Assembly (NCBI GenBank): GCA_949317995.1 | Contig: OX439039.1 | Coordinates: 75,526,002-75,590,001 of the forward strand | Source: Acholoe squamosa | Taxonomy: Eukaryota > Annelida > Polychaeta > Phyllodocida > Polynoidae | Reading direction: 5' to 3' | Length of the DNA: 64,000 nucleotides | Program-made: the position numbers and the translations under genes | The notes under the pieces: generated by a model | Seen by the model: the letters and a program-made list of their open reading frames with translations, nothing else | Databases searched by the model: none | Told to the model about the DNA's origin: nothing | In this document: one piece after another, positions 35,746 to 46,858 of the stretch | Layout: the number at the start of each line of letters is the position of its first letter | How positions within the stretch are numbered: position 1 is the first letter of the stretch

Positions 35746-36014
35746 GATTCTCAGAACCCGCCCTCTCTAAATCCGCCACTGATCCCCACCCTAGTACATT
35801 AGTGGTATGGTTCGTTCAATACGACAAACCTTTAGATATTGACGTTGACTTATGCCATGGCTGATACGATCATCAATATAGATTATAACTACTCATGCTG
35901 TATTCAATGGGGGGATGGAATACAATTTTGTGAGGCGCTATAGACAATCTAAATAAGGATTGTAGGGGGGTATGGCTTTTTAGAGGATTTTAACACTTTT
36001 TAACCTTTTTACAG

Positions 36015-37800
36015 GTCGTCAATGCATTCCAGAAGTGGCTTGATAAATTCTGCAATGAAAACAGGCCCATTCACCACATAGAGCCACGCGAACTTGATCA
36101 GTTCATGTGTAATTACATCATAGGCAAGAAGAAGGCTAACGGGGAAGAGCATGAGCCCAACACTTTAACATCTATCCACAGAGGAAACCTGAGGTGTGTA
36201 TTTAACTAATAAATTTATTTATTTATTTATTATTATTTTTTTAATTTTTAATATGATTTATTCAGTATTTTGGCATAAAACCCACCCAAAAAAATGTTGG
36301 GTTTTTTTTCTGCAGTATTTCTCATACATTTCTTTTTCTTTTTTTACAGGCATCTTATGGAGATGAAATATGGGGTGGATCCCTTAAAAGACCCTTGATT
36401 TGAGATGTCTAGAAAAGTGCTGCATGCGAAGAGAGTGAAATTAAAGGCGTCAGGTAAAGAAAATCGCCCTAATAGAGCAGAGCCACTGACAAAGCAAGAT
36501 ATGGAAGTGTTGTGGGCCAATGGTAGTCTGGGCATGGCTGATCCTGAGACACTACAAGAGACTGTTTTCTTTTATTTTGACATGGGCTTTGGATTACGTG
36601 CCAACCAGGAAGCAAAGCAAATGTTTTATGGTGATGTTGAACTTAAAACTGATACTGATGGGGTGGAATACCTTGAGTACACTGAGAAAATTACCAAGAC
36701 AAGAGGTGGCAACACTGCACCCAGGGCATTTCCTCCAAGGATTTGGGCTACCCTATTTGGTACTTTAAGGAGTATGTATCCAGAAGGCCCCTTGAAATGT
36801 GTGATGACGAGGCACCTATGTTCCTGACCCCATACCTTACAGCCACCATAGACGATGAAATTGGCTACATCAGAGTGAATATGGGTGTCAATACTATCCC
36901 AGTGAACAAGAAACGCTTTGGAACGTTCAGAAACGTTCAAATACGGTTTGAATGGAAACGTTTGTATCTAGAACGTTTAAAAACGTTTATAAACGTTCTA
37001 GATGCAAACGTTTATGTCCAAACCATATTGAAACGTTTAAAAAACGTTGTATAAACGTTTTATAACGTTTCTAAACCTTCCCTCCATTTCCTCCATGTCC
37101 TGTTAGGTAGAACCACTATACCATTATAATATCTAAGTGAATACTGACATATTCGTAGATATTATGGTAGCGGCAAAATGATAATCATCTAATCAATGTA
37201 ATAGCTACATAAAGTGTATAACTACCATGTAATAAAAAACCTGTAGATCATTTGATATTTTCATCATATTTTCATTATATAATATCCATATGAGCATCAT
37301 ATAGATGAACACCCTTTTTGTAGCAAATAGAAAATACATGTATCTGTCCAACCTTGTATACTCCTCAAATGAATTAGAAATGGTCTATCAGCCCGATCCA
37401 GCCATACATGTACATGGATTTCTGTACTGTGGTGGATATGGTCACAAAGAATTATAATGTCCTGTTTTGATAAAGCAGCACCTCTTTCCTTAGATAATAA
37501 CGCGGAAAAATCAATACAATATCTAACACCAAAGCCTAAATGTGTTATGGGATGTTTGGGAGCTAGTACTGGGGTAATTTTGATGGAATGTTAATAAACG
37601 TTTATAAACGTTGCACAATAAAATGTTTGTTTGTAACTTTTTTTACGTTATTTGGAGTCCACGTTTTTACGTTAATCAGATGTTTTATTTCCGATTTTTT
37701 AAAATTATCAGAGAAAGTTTTTTTAGGCGATTTAACGTTTTTTGTTTGTTGGGATGGGTGAGATAGTAAAAACCGTCTGCAAGAAGGGGGGCAGGTGGCT
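36015..37800 (+). pseudogene. Crypton/ZMYM2-QRICH1-type recombinase-like ORF, broken
   Basis: Two exons (36015-36193 and 36350 onward) join in frame: VVNAFQKWLDKFC and LDQFMCNYIIG, then HLMEMKYGVDPL. The second exon continues with the family blocks VLHAKRVKLK, GKENRPNRAEPLT, FGLRANQEAKQMF, GDVEL and KTRGG, then PIWYFKEYVSRRP and MGVNTI. These are the blocks of the tyrosine-recombinase-derived domain found in ZMYM2, QRICH1 and KIAA1958-like proteins and their Crypton relatives. Lesions are TGA at 36396-36398, a frameshift near 36735, and a MITE inserted right after MGVNTI at 36897. A short stretch after the MITE (37753: MGEIVKTVCKKG) looks like its continuation. Upstream coding exons are not found. 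Confidence 0.75.
36898..37752. mobile_element. AACGTT-rich MITE, copy 2
   Basis: It starts CCCAGTGAACAAGAAACG and ends CGTTTTTTGTTTGTTGGGA. The two outer 150-bp ends are crowded with 'aaacgtttataaacgtt' palindromic words; the middle is plain AT-rich. Same end sequence as the insertion at 14093. It interrupts the recombinase-like ORF. Confidence 0.75.
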
Positions 37801-38668
37801 GGAAAGAAACAGCAGGGGGTGTTGGGTTTAAGAGGGGGGCAATTCTTTCAACCCCTTGGCCAGGGGTGTCCCAATTTTTTCAATCCCTCTGAGGGGGAGG
37901 GGTGGGAGCGAAATAATTGTACCTGTTTTCATAGAAAAAGACAGCGTCTTACTAAAGGTTTAAAGGACTCAAACCACCCCCCACCCCCATTGTGGCATAC
38001 ACTGAAGAAATAGGGCCTTCAATGTGAACACTGGTCACTCAAGCCTTGTAAGGTAGAAGGGCATGCTGAAATATACCATTTTTAATTTGGAAGTGAATGG
38101 TCACACAAAACCAAACAGTAGGATTCAAGTTCATATCTGTTTTATTTTGACAACTTTCAAAGCTTTCAACAGCTTACAAGTCGTGGTTAAAAATATACAA
38201 AGTACTATCAAACTGAGGCAACCTGGTCAAACGAACCATGGCACAGATCTAATTGACCAAAAGTATAATTTACTATATTATGTCTGTCTGTACGGCTTGT
38301 CAATGTTCTTATAAAGAAATCAATATCATGGGCATTTTGATTCTAAATTTTGTTTTATAAATACTTCCAATTAGAATTATCATTCAACACACAAACTGCC
38401 AAGTAATTCTTTATGTTTGGTTCTTGCAATCCCAAAAAGTTCCATATTTTTATTTGTTTATGGCCAATTCTATCTAAAATGCAAACAGCCATTCAGGAGA
38501 GGCTTGTTACAGGGCTGTAGTGCACCAATAACCCCCTAAAAGCTAGTTATAAAAGTCTTTTTGTCCATGTTACACGTGATACATTGCAGTTATGGTGAAA
38601 CATGACAACAGACATCTGGGTGGTCACTCAGTAAAGAAGTTTAGTTCCTAGTTTTTGTATAGATACCA
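37801..38668. other. No gene seen
   Basis: Contains G/C homopolymer patches and 'caacccct..aggggtg' words reminiscent of repeats near 40830. No spliced coding signal. Confidence 0.5.
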
Positions 38669-38915
38669 TAAAACCCCACCCATAAGCCGCACCAACATAT
38701 GATGTTGGTGCGGCTTTGGGACTTTGGGAGAATGCTATAAGCCGCACAAGAGGCCTGAAATTATGGTCATTTTCACTGGCTATGCATGTAGTCTATATAA
38801 GTAAAATCCATCGTATATAAACCGCAGCTTGAGGTCAGTGGGTTCCTATAAGCCACAGCAAGAGCCTGATATGGTCTATAAGCCGCAACTTATATACAGA
38901 GATTTACGGTAATCA
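38669..38915. mobile_element. 'ATAAGCCGC' MITE, copy 1
   Basis: It begins ACCATAAAACCCCACCCATA and ends in CAGAGATTTACGGTAAT, with repeated 'tataagccgca' and an early palindrome 'gccgcaccaacatatgatgttggtgcggc'-like hairpin (38685-38715). This style of short mariner-derived repeat is widespread in animals. Confidence 0.65.
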
Positions 38916-39482
38916 TGGACAAGGGCATTAGCATATTAGGCTGTGGAGGCCACCATCTTAGTTAGGCCTCCGACTACAGAGCAGGGCATTCTGGGTAAAT
39001 TTCTTATCAGTCTCTAGAACAATGGTCAGTGATCAGACTGATAAGTTGCACTCTATCCCATATCTCAATCATACTAAGTATCTCTCTATTGTTTCAGGTG
39101 TGAAAGAAGGTGATAACCCAGATAAGAGACAATTCCCTGATTGGCTTACCTGTGGTGTCAAAGAAACATTTCAATGATCTATTGCTCTTTTATTTCAAAT
39201 ATTTAATCCATTTCTAGACCATCTACATAAAGCTGTTCATGTGGAGAATCCACACATGTGATTTATAGAAAAATCACATGGATAGTAATTAATTGGCAGG
39301 TTGTCAAACTAGAATATATACAAAGAGGCCAAGTGATGATCTAGCCCCCGACTATATGAGTTATCTAGCTGAACCATCAGTATTAGCAATGTGCTAGTCC
39401 CGTAAACTACCTATATGAATGCACGGTGAGACATGGCACAGGAGATTTAGGAGAACTTATTTCAGTGCATCATTGGTCCAAC
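38916..39482. other. No gene seen
   Basis: AT-rich spacer between two MITEs. No notable structure. Confidence 0.5.
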
Positions 39483-39760
39483 AGCTAGGCATTTCTCAAA
39501 CGCTACGATGTGGGCCTCCCCACTACGACCTGCCCACCCTCTACGATCCAGTCAGGTCGTAGTAAGGGGGATTGGTGACCCTATATTAGCTACGATTGGC
39601 TATTCAGATGCATACTCTTTCCCTCTATATGTGCACCACTTGTAGTGATTGACCCAGTGTAACCAAGAATGGCCTTCCGATCCAGGTCATGTCATTACGA
39701 TTTGAGGGTGCCTAAAACTTAGCGTCTGAGAAATGACTTCCTGGTAGAAATCCCTTCCTC
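39483..39760. mobile_element. About 270-bp foldback MITE (CATTTCTCAAACGCTACGAT ends), isolated copy
   Basis: Ends GCATTTCTCAAACGCTACGA and GCGTCTGAGAAATGACTTCC. Internal words 'ctacgatccagtcaggtcgtag' and 'agctacgattggctattcag' are partly palindromic. By eye it is about 95% identical to the reverse complement of 56512-56770, 17 kb away. Confidence 0.85.
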
Positions 39761-39954
39761 ACTAGTCGCAGCCTGGCCCAGTCCTGCCACCTAGAGTATC
39801 AGCAAGTAGACACGGAACTCTTCATTTTCTAGGTATGGGATATCGATTATAGTGGTTACTTCCCAGTCCACACCCAGCCCCCGAAGATGGAAATACATTG
39901 TAGATACAAAGACGACCCCAGTTTCAATGATTACTTTCTTTTGTGGAATTTTTG

Positions 39955-40385
39955 TTGTCCGTAGTATGGGGCCCCTAATAGGATATACCAAAAAGATTTT
40001 TTTCATGCAAAAAAATATTCCTGCGGGTACTGGAACATTCCTGCGGAAACAGGAACATTACTGCAGAGACAGGAACATTCCTCTGGGTACAGGAACATTC
40101 TTGTGGAAACAGGAACATTCCTGCGGAAACAGGAACATTATTTTTTCTGAGGAAATCTTTTTTATATGTCCTATTAGGGGTTAGTACGCATAATTCTAGC
40201 ACCCACAAGAATAATTCTAGCATGCCCCTACAAGAATCCTTTGTTCACCTGCAAGAATTCTTTGTGCACCTAAGAATGTTCCTGTACCAACAAGAATGCC
40301 CCAGTACCCGCAAGAATAATTTTGCAGCAAAAAAAAAATAAAAAAATTGGCATGTCCTATTAGGGGCTCCGTACTACGGACCGTA
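39955..40385. mobile_element. MITE with CCGTAGTA..CCCCTAATAGGA ends and an internal minisatellite
   Basis: GTCCGTAGTATGGGGCCCCT at 39957 is inverted at 40352-40383 (CCTATTAGGGGCTCCGTACT ...). The interior has six or more copies of 'caggaacattcctg(c/t)gg', and past 40190 a second series 'caagaatgttcctgtacc' in the opposite sense. A partial end also lies at 40165-40190. Confidence 0.75.
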
Positions 40386-40564
40386 GCAAAACGGGGCCGA
40401 TTTCTTTTCTTTCTTTTTTTTAAATTTTTTTTTACAAAGTATAGCCTTTTGTTTAAGGCTTTTGATTCTTTAATAATGGTCCAATTTGTAAGCTTTAAAA
40501 ACCAAAATGCAGCCCAGGTCAGGATCCCAAGGTTGCAAGGTTCTTCAAGTGTATATAGATCTCC

Positions 40565-40569
<5 letters not shown>

Positions 40570-40640
<71 letters not shown>
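40570..40640. repeat. (TA)n microsatellite
   Basis: About 70 bp of pure TA. Confidence 0.97.
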
Positions 40641-40643
<3 letters not shown>

Positions 40644-40919
40644 GCTGGGGGGGGGTTATTTCGCTCAGTCAGTTCTCAGTTGGGGGGGTGCGGTAATTTT
40701 TATCATATTGCAGGGTGTCTGCGAAAAGATTTTGGTACACAGGAGTCCATCTACCCCCCCCCCCACTTGTAATAAATAACTCGTCCCTAAGGGAGTGATC
40801 ATTTGAACAAGGGAAATTATTTTAACCCCCAACCTCCTGGTCAAGGGGTTGAAAAAATTCACCAGGGGCCCATCCTTGCATAAAGTTGTGCATTGTATGC
40901 AAGGTAGTACGGTACATGG

Positions 40920-41115
40920 ACATTCTCTTGTATAAGCTGAAGCCTCATATAAGCCACACCCCAGAGTTTAGAGGGGCTATAAGCCACTCTTTTTGCTTGA
41001 GAATTTTAGTTTTAGTACTCTATAGTGCCAAATATCCCTTCTTTTGGCTGATTCTATAAGCCCAATTTATTTTTGGATTCTGGCATAAGCCGCAGCTTAT
41101 GTGAGAGAATATATG
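40920..41115. mobile_element. 'ATAAGCCGC' MITE, copy 2
   Basis: Repeated 'tataagccac' / 'ataagccgcagctta' words as in 38669-38915, diverged. Confidence 0.5.
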
Positions 41116-41255
41116 ATATTAGCACCCAGTACCTTGGCCATATATCCTCTCCAATCCACCTTGAAATTACATTTCTTTTGATATGTAAGATGCCTATATT
41201 GGACAGGAGGAAGGTTCCTCCGATGTAAGGGAAAGGGGCAAGCTGACAAAAAAAC

Positions 41256-41379
<124 letters not shown>

Positions 41380-41654
41380 TAAAAAAAAATCCGACCTACC
41401 GACCCTAGCCTTTCAGTCAACCCTTGCTTCCTCGGAAGGCAAAAGTGTCCGAAGGCAGCAAACTATGAGAGGATTACAGTCACATGACCGCTACAGTCTT
41501 CTGCCTAATCGATCACTATAGTATTTTATCGACGTTAGATGGGGGAAGATGAAGCACTTTCTCGATCCCATATCCTATCCCGCCCTGACCCAAGTTTGGG
41601 CGAGATCAATCAAGCCTTTCTCCGAAGAGAAGTCTTTCCCCTTCCCTGTATAAT

Positions 41655-41893
41655 GGTATAAAATAGCCACTAAGGCATAGGGCAATACTAGTCTGGCATC
41701 AGTCACATCCGGGCACCGAGAAGATGCGCGTCTCACCTGGATGCTAGAGAGACGCTGGGGTAGCGTCTATTCCTGTGTACTGACCTACTCCTGCCAGGCG
41801 CCTGGAGAATCTTACAGTCACTACGTCATTTATACACATAGAGGGCACGGATATACTCACTTAACATACCTGGCATATACCTAATACTACAGG
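41655..41893 (+). promoter_or_regulatory. Candidate TATA promoter and non-coding leader exon
   Basis: GC-richer block with a TATAA-like 'ggtataaaatagcc' near 41657, a CRE-like 'ctacgtcat' near 41821 and a clean splice donor 'ctacag|gtaagc' at about 41893. No coding frame is needed. It could be the 5' leader of the membrane-protein gene whose coding exon starts with an acceptor at 46849, but the link is inference. Confidence 0.3.
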
Positions 41894-42219
41894 TAAGCCC
41901 TTTTTGTAAAGTTTTATGAAGGTAGTTTGATTAGTTTTGTTAGCTTAGGTAACTTTAAAGGTAAACACAGTTGGGAGAGAGTGAGCCCTTCCTTTGTTTA
42001 CATCGGTTGAGGGAGCTTGGGGGAGCAGCTCCCAGGAATCAAAACAAATCTAGGTCAGGCATATATCACCACTGACATATATCACCCACAACCTTAGGTA
42101 ATCGGTTCAGCGGAGAAAATTACATTAGCAAAGCACTACTGATTGGATTTAGGTTAGAGAATGAAATCAGACACAGACAGTTGAGTTGGACCATGCACCA
42201 GGCACTTTTGGAAACTTTC

Positions 42220-42359
42220 CAGTGGCGGATCCAGGATTTAGAAAAGGGTGGGGCGCGGCCCAAAAGGAGGGGGGCACCCCTAATTTTGAGGATATTGTTG
42301 GGTCCATGCTAATCAAATTAACTCTTAACTCCAGATAAAATAGCCTAAATCCGGCACTG
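42220..42359. mobile_element. hAT-like MITE, copy 3
   Basis: CAGTGGCGGATCCAGGATTT at the left and AAATCCGGCACTG at the right. Flanking 'gaaacttt' and 'gaaactag' could be a worn 8-bp target duplication. Confidence 0.75.
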
Positions 42360-42899
42360 GAAACTAGTGAAGCCAACTGGGAGCATTCTACATGTATTAT
42401 GCAATCTGAGAGCTCGTCACAGAAACGGCACAATTCAGAGATATCCATTTTATTTGCCACCTTGGACACCATTTCCCAAAGCTAAAATAGATATTGAGCC
42501 TGACTGTAACATTCAAGGACAAAGCATATTTGGTTTGGTGTAAACTGTTGATATAGAACACCTGAGTCAAAATCTTGGATATGATTTAGCAAAGGATGTA
42601 TCGATATTGATAATGATGAAAACGTCAAATTACTGCACAGGAGTTCCAATTCTTTTTTATCCCGGGTTTCATATGTTGTTGGAAATATTTATTGGCAAGG
42701 TAGCAATCGAACGTGTATGATTTTCATCGATTATTATAGCTATCACCTTATCTTGCTATTCAGATAAAAGGGTAGCCACCCATGCTAGTTATTGCCTAAG
42801 GCTTTAGCCAGTGCCTCAGTGTTGATGCTCTCTTACCCACTTTCAGCTTGAGTTTCCCCTGGAGTGGTAGGAATAGTATGAGCTGCTCATGTTATCAGC

Positions 42900-43470
42900 T
42901 GTATGATGAGTAGCTCAGAGAGGGAGGTGAGTTGCTCGTGTTCTGACCTGGAGTGACTCTAGCACTGCGAAAACTGCATAGTGCTTTTAATGCACTTTAC
43001 CCGTATGTCGCTTTGATGCATGGATGCAACCTTGGCGAGTAACTCGCCAGAGTTGATACACTCCATTGTGGACTGACATGAGACACTAATATTTAAGGTA
43101 CCACTTTGGTTACTGTGATGTGTGACTGAGGCCCTGGCGAGTAATTCGCCAAGGCTGCATCCATTCCATGCACCATTCCAACCCCTATGCGTTTGATACA
43201 TTGCCTTTTCTTATAATAGACATGTGACATGAGCTGAGTGACAAGGGAAAATCATAAAGTTACGGGTTTACATGTGACATAAGCTTTTCTTAAAATTGAC
43301 AAGTAACATGGGGATCCCCCATATAGACCATCACCCCCGCCCCTCCTTTGGTCGATGATGTACGAACCACGACCCTTGCGAATAACTCGCCAAAACTGTA
43401 TTCAGATAACATACACTCCAGAAGAAACCTGTATGAATCACCAATGCAACACGAGTGAGTTACTCAACAG
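42900..43470. repeat. Diverged repeats with GCGAGTTACTCGCC palindromes
   Basis: 'ggcgagtaactcgcca' near 43033, 'ggcgagtaattcgccaa' near 43138 and 'gcgaataactcgccaa' near 43377, with related 'gagttactc' near 43460. Spacing is irregular (about 105 and 240 bp). Words 'tgatgcatgg' / 'catccattcc' travel with the palindrome. Confidence 0.65.
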
Positions 43471-43503
43471 GACTATAATCTATATTCTTGCATCGAGATG
43501 CTG

Positions 43504-44217
43504 TACATGAACTTGGAGGTCTCATGAGGCCCTGAGATGGTTAACAGAGAGGTGGGAGAACCCACGCTACGACAGACCACGCCTAAACTCAATCTTCATG
43601 CACAGATTTAGACCTGCTGAAAACATGATATATACACTCTCCCAGCAGAGGTGTGACCGAGTTACATGCTGAAGAGCTGGAGTGGTGTGGTAGCAAATGG
43701 TTCTAGGGTGTGATGCCCCCAAGACACAAAGCCCCCAGACACAAAGCCCCCAGACACAAATCCCCCTGACTCTAGGCCCCCCAATACATTAGGCCCCCAA
43801 GACACAAGGCCCCCAGGACAGACGGCCCAATATCAGACAGACGGCCCCAATATTGTTTTGGTGCCATGTATGTCACGGTACATCGCACATACGTCGCTGT
43901 ACATCGCAGATATGTCACTCATAGCCACGTAAGTGTGATGTGCAGTGACGTATGCATGATGTACAGTAACATACTTGAGAATTACAGGGATGTACATGCA
44001 ATGTACAGGGACGTACACGTTATGTACAGGGGCGTACTACATCAAGATGACAAAGGTACAGTACATGAACTTGGAGGTCTCATGAGGCCCTGAGATGGTT
44101 AACAGAGAGGTGGGAGAACCCACGCTACGTCAGACCACGCCTAAACTCGATCTTCATGCTGAAGAGCTGGAGAGGTGTGGTAGCAAATCTACCCTGGGGT
44201 GGTGCCCTCATGGTTAT
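43504..44217. repeat. Direct duplication flanking minisatellite and TACGT-rich block
   Basis: 'gtacatgaacttggaggtct' and the next 80 bp at 43504-43605 recur at 44060-44160 with 3 or 4 differences. The following 'tgctgaagagctggag' also recurs, but about 60 bp of copy 1 are absent from copy 2. Between them lie a 'cccccagacacaaag' minisatellite (43718-43850) and a run of 'tgtac..tacgt' dyads (43865-44040). Confidence 0.85.
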
Positions 44218-44219
44218 TC

Positions 44220-46848
44220 CATTTCAATACGTACTATTTTCAAGCTGAAAATGTGATAGATATTTCCTATATCCTTGATATTGACGCTAAACATACACAT
44301 ATATAATTGAATTCAGTTCTGGGTTGGGTTGAGTAAAAAAAAATGAAAGCATGATATTGTGGGCAATAATGAAAAGAGTTATGTGATGGCTACACCTGGA
44401 AATCCCATCATGTAGTCATGGACATACATGCATGATTGCATCTTCATCGTGAAGACGCCCGTACCCCAATCATCAGCCCTATCCCCTCCAATACCCCATG
44501 CCTTGTGCACTTCACTGTCCTTTCATCATTTTCACACATAGTCATGGGACAGAGACATAGAGGCTCTTGCCAATAGATAATATGGAATAACCTCTGTAAA
44601 TCTTTTTCAGAGAGTTCTGAGGAAAACCTGTATGCCCTATGCCATTTTCATACTAATCATATTATTGACGAAGAAATATTACAGCAGAATGCATGAAAAA
44701 AATATATTTGGGGTTGTACAAAAAAACATGCACGTTTCACCTAAACAAGGTTGTGAAAAATTAAACAGCAATACGAAACCGTGCACGTTGTATTTTTGGT
44801 TTCCTTTTTGGCAAGACCCCCCAGGGAACAGAGACCATAAGAAACTAAGAAAGAGCCCAGTCCAGCAGCTGCATCATCTGGCCTAGAATTGTGTCCGACC
44901 CTGGAGTGGAGGAGGAGGAGTGTTTATCTCAGTGTGGGTATCATTTACATTGACATAGTTGGCACGACTTCCAGGCCATGTAAATACATGTGTGTGCCTC
45001 CCCCTCCTCCTGCCCCCTGGCGACGCCCAGTGGTACTGTCACATCTCTATGCAGGCACCCACTATAAAAGGGTTTTGTCATTGTGTCATAGATGATTGAA
45101 TACCACTACCATTCTATTCAAAAATGCATCTCTATTATTGCAGGCATCTGCTAGGTACAAGGGTATGAGTAAAATTGAATATCATGAGAAGATTTGCTAT
45201 TTATTCATGAAATGAAAAATAATGAGAGACTATATGAGCTAGCAGCAATCTAATAATGCCTTGATACTGTGATACTGTTGATTGGAAGGTAATGGAGAGT
45301 GCAATGGGTAGACCAATAGATAGATGAGTTACATGAATATAATAGACTATCAAGGCACTGCCTTCGGCACCTCCATATCAATGAGAACACAATGTGGTAA
45401 TGTAAGAGGTGAAACTGCAACAGGAGGAAGATCTCCATTAGATTGAAGAGAAATTCCACTTAAAAAATGTTTTGGATAAACTCTTTTCAGTACACATATA
45501 GGCAGAGGTAGTCTGTAGTTTGGATGATGTAAAACCTTAGTTATTCAGCACAGGAGTGTTCCCGGCGTCCCCTGCGGCTATGACCTTCCCTTCTGATCCT
45601 TGTAATGTCAAGGTCACAGGTGCCAAGGTCAAATATCTAGCCAATTGTGAAGAGGTGCACCCTGGGTAGGGCTTATTGTTTTATAGCACTATTTCTGAAA
45701 AATAACTACAGTGTATAAATGCTAATTGTATCTATATAAATACAATTTTGAGATAAGGGGTGGAATTGGTTGTACATGGACAATGTATCACCTATTAGTT
45801 TAATTTATTTATACAACTTAGTCAGGCTTTGAATAATGCAAGGGTATTCTAAGCAAGCGTGGACCACCCAGAACCAAAACTCTCACATTCAATTATAAAT
45901 GTTCACCCTATGTTAGACAGGATCTATCCCAGATAATATTGATTCTTTTGACATCGCTAGCCAAGGTTGGAAGGAGATTTGATAGATTACAGCCAGAGAC
46001 ATACACATCGTCCATTAAATAAAAGTCAATATCAACTACATATTCCAATCAACTCATTAGCCTAGCTATCATACATGATAATATAAGGAATAGCTGCCAT
46101 TTCCATGATATATGGATGTGGTAATGAAAGTCCTGTAGGGTCCATGATGACATTTTGATTACAGTTTTCAATGCTCTAACTTTCATGCTTGAGACCTATA
46201 TTTGATAAGTCATGCTATCTGCTCTTTAGGGCCCCTGTAACCAGGTACAATGTAGATATACTGACTTTGGTGGACAAGGATTGGAAGTGGGCTTGTGTTT
46301 GATTATGTGTCATGGGGAGTACGCAAGCTGCCACATTTGGCAGTCATACATTTTACCATTTGTAAATAATCACCACCTGGACTGCCAACAGGGATGGCAG
46401 CCATCCAAATAAGCCTGAGTTTTGTTTTGGTTCTGGTAGCTAGGTCAGTGTCAGGTACCTTGTTCACAGAACAGAGACATTAGTGCTCTGTCATACAGTG
46501 TCATCTATATTAGGACATCCTGTAGACATGTTGCTTCAACCTTGGGGTTCGGAGAGGAGTCTTAACCGTTGAGAGGAGTCTACTGAGAGGATCTGACACA
46601 TATTTACTTACTTTCATTCACCACGAGTGCCTGGATTTTGCATCTATCAGTTAAACCTCAAAGGACCTATTTCTGGGAGCTGAAACTAAAGGAAATCATA
46701 TTTTGTGCCTGGAGGTTGCTCTAACAGAGAGATTTTGTGGTGAAAAGGACCTGTATCCATGAGCTGAGAAAAGTTGCTAAGATAGTTTCTTTTCTTAGGC
46801 TGAACTAAAATTCAAGTATATTTAATGTGGATTGCCTCTCTACCTTCA
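44220..46848. other. Gene-free stretch before the membrane-protein gene
   Basis: No coding exon found. There is a TATA-like 'actataaaaggg' at 45060-45071 behind a GC-richer, C-tract-containing block, which is an alternative promoter for the downstream gene. The acceptor 'ctctctaccttcag' at 46849 shows that an upstream leader exon exists. Confidence 0.5.
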
Positions 46849-46858
46849 GGGGCTCAAC

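Noticed and set aside
40347-40779. Frames with long Tyr-Ile repeats
   Set aside because: Artefact of the (TA)n microsatellite.
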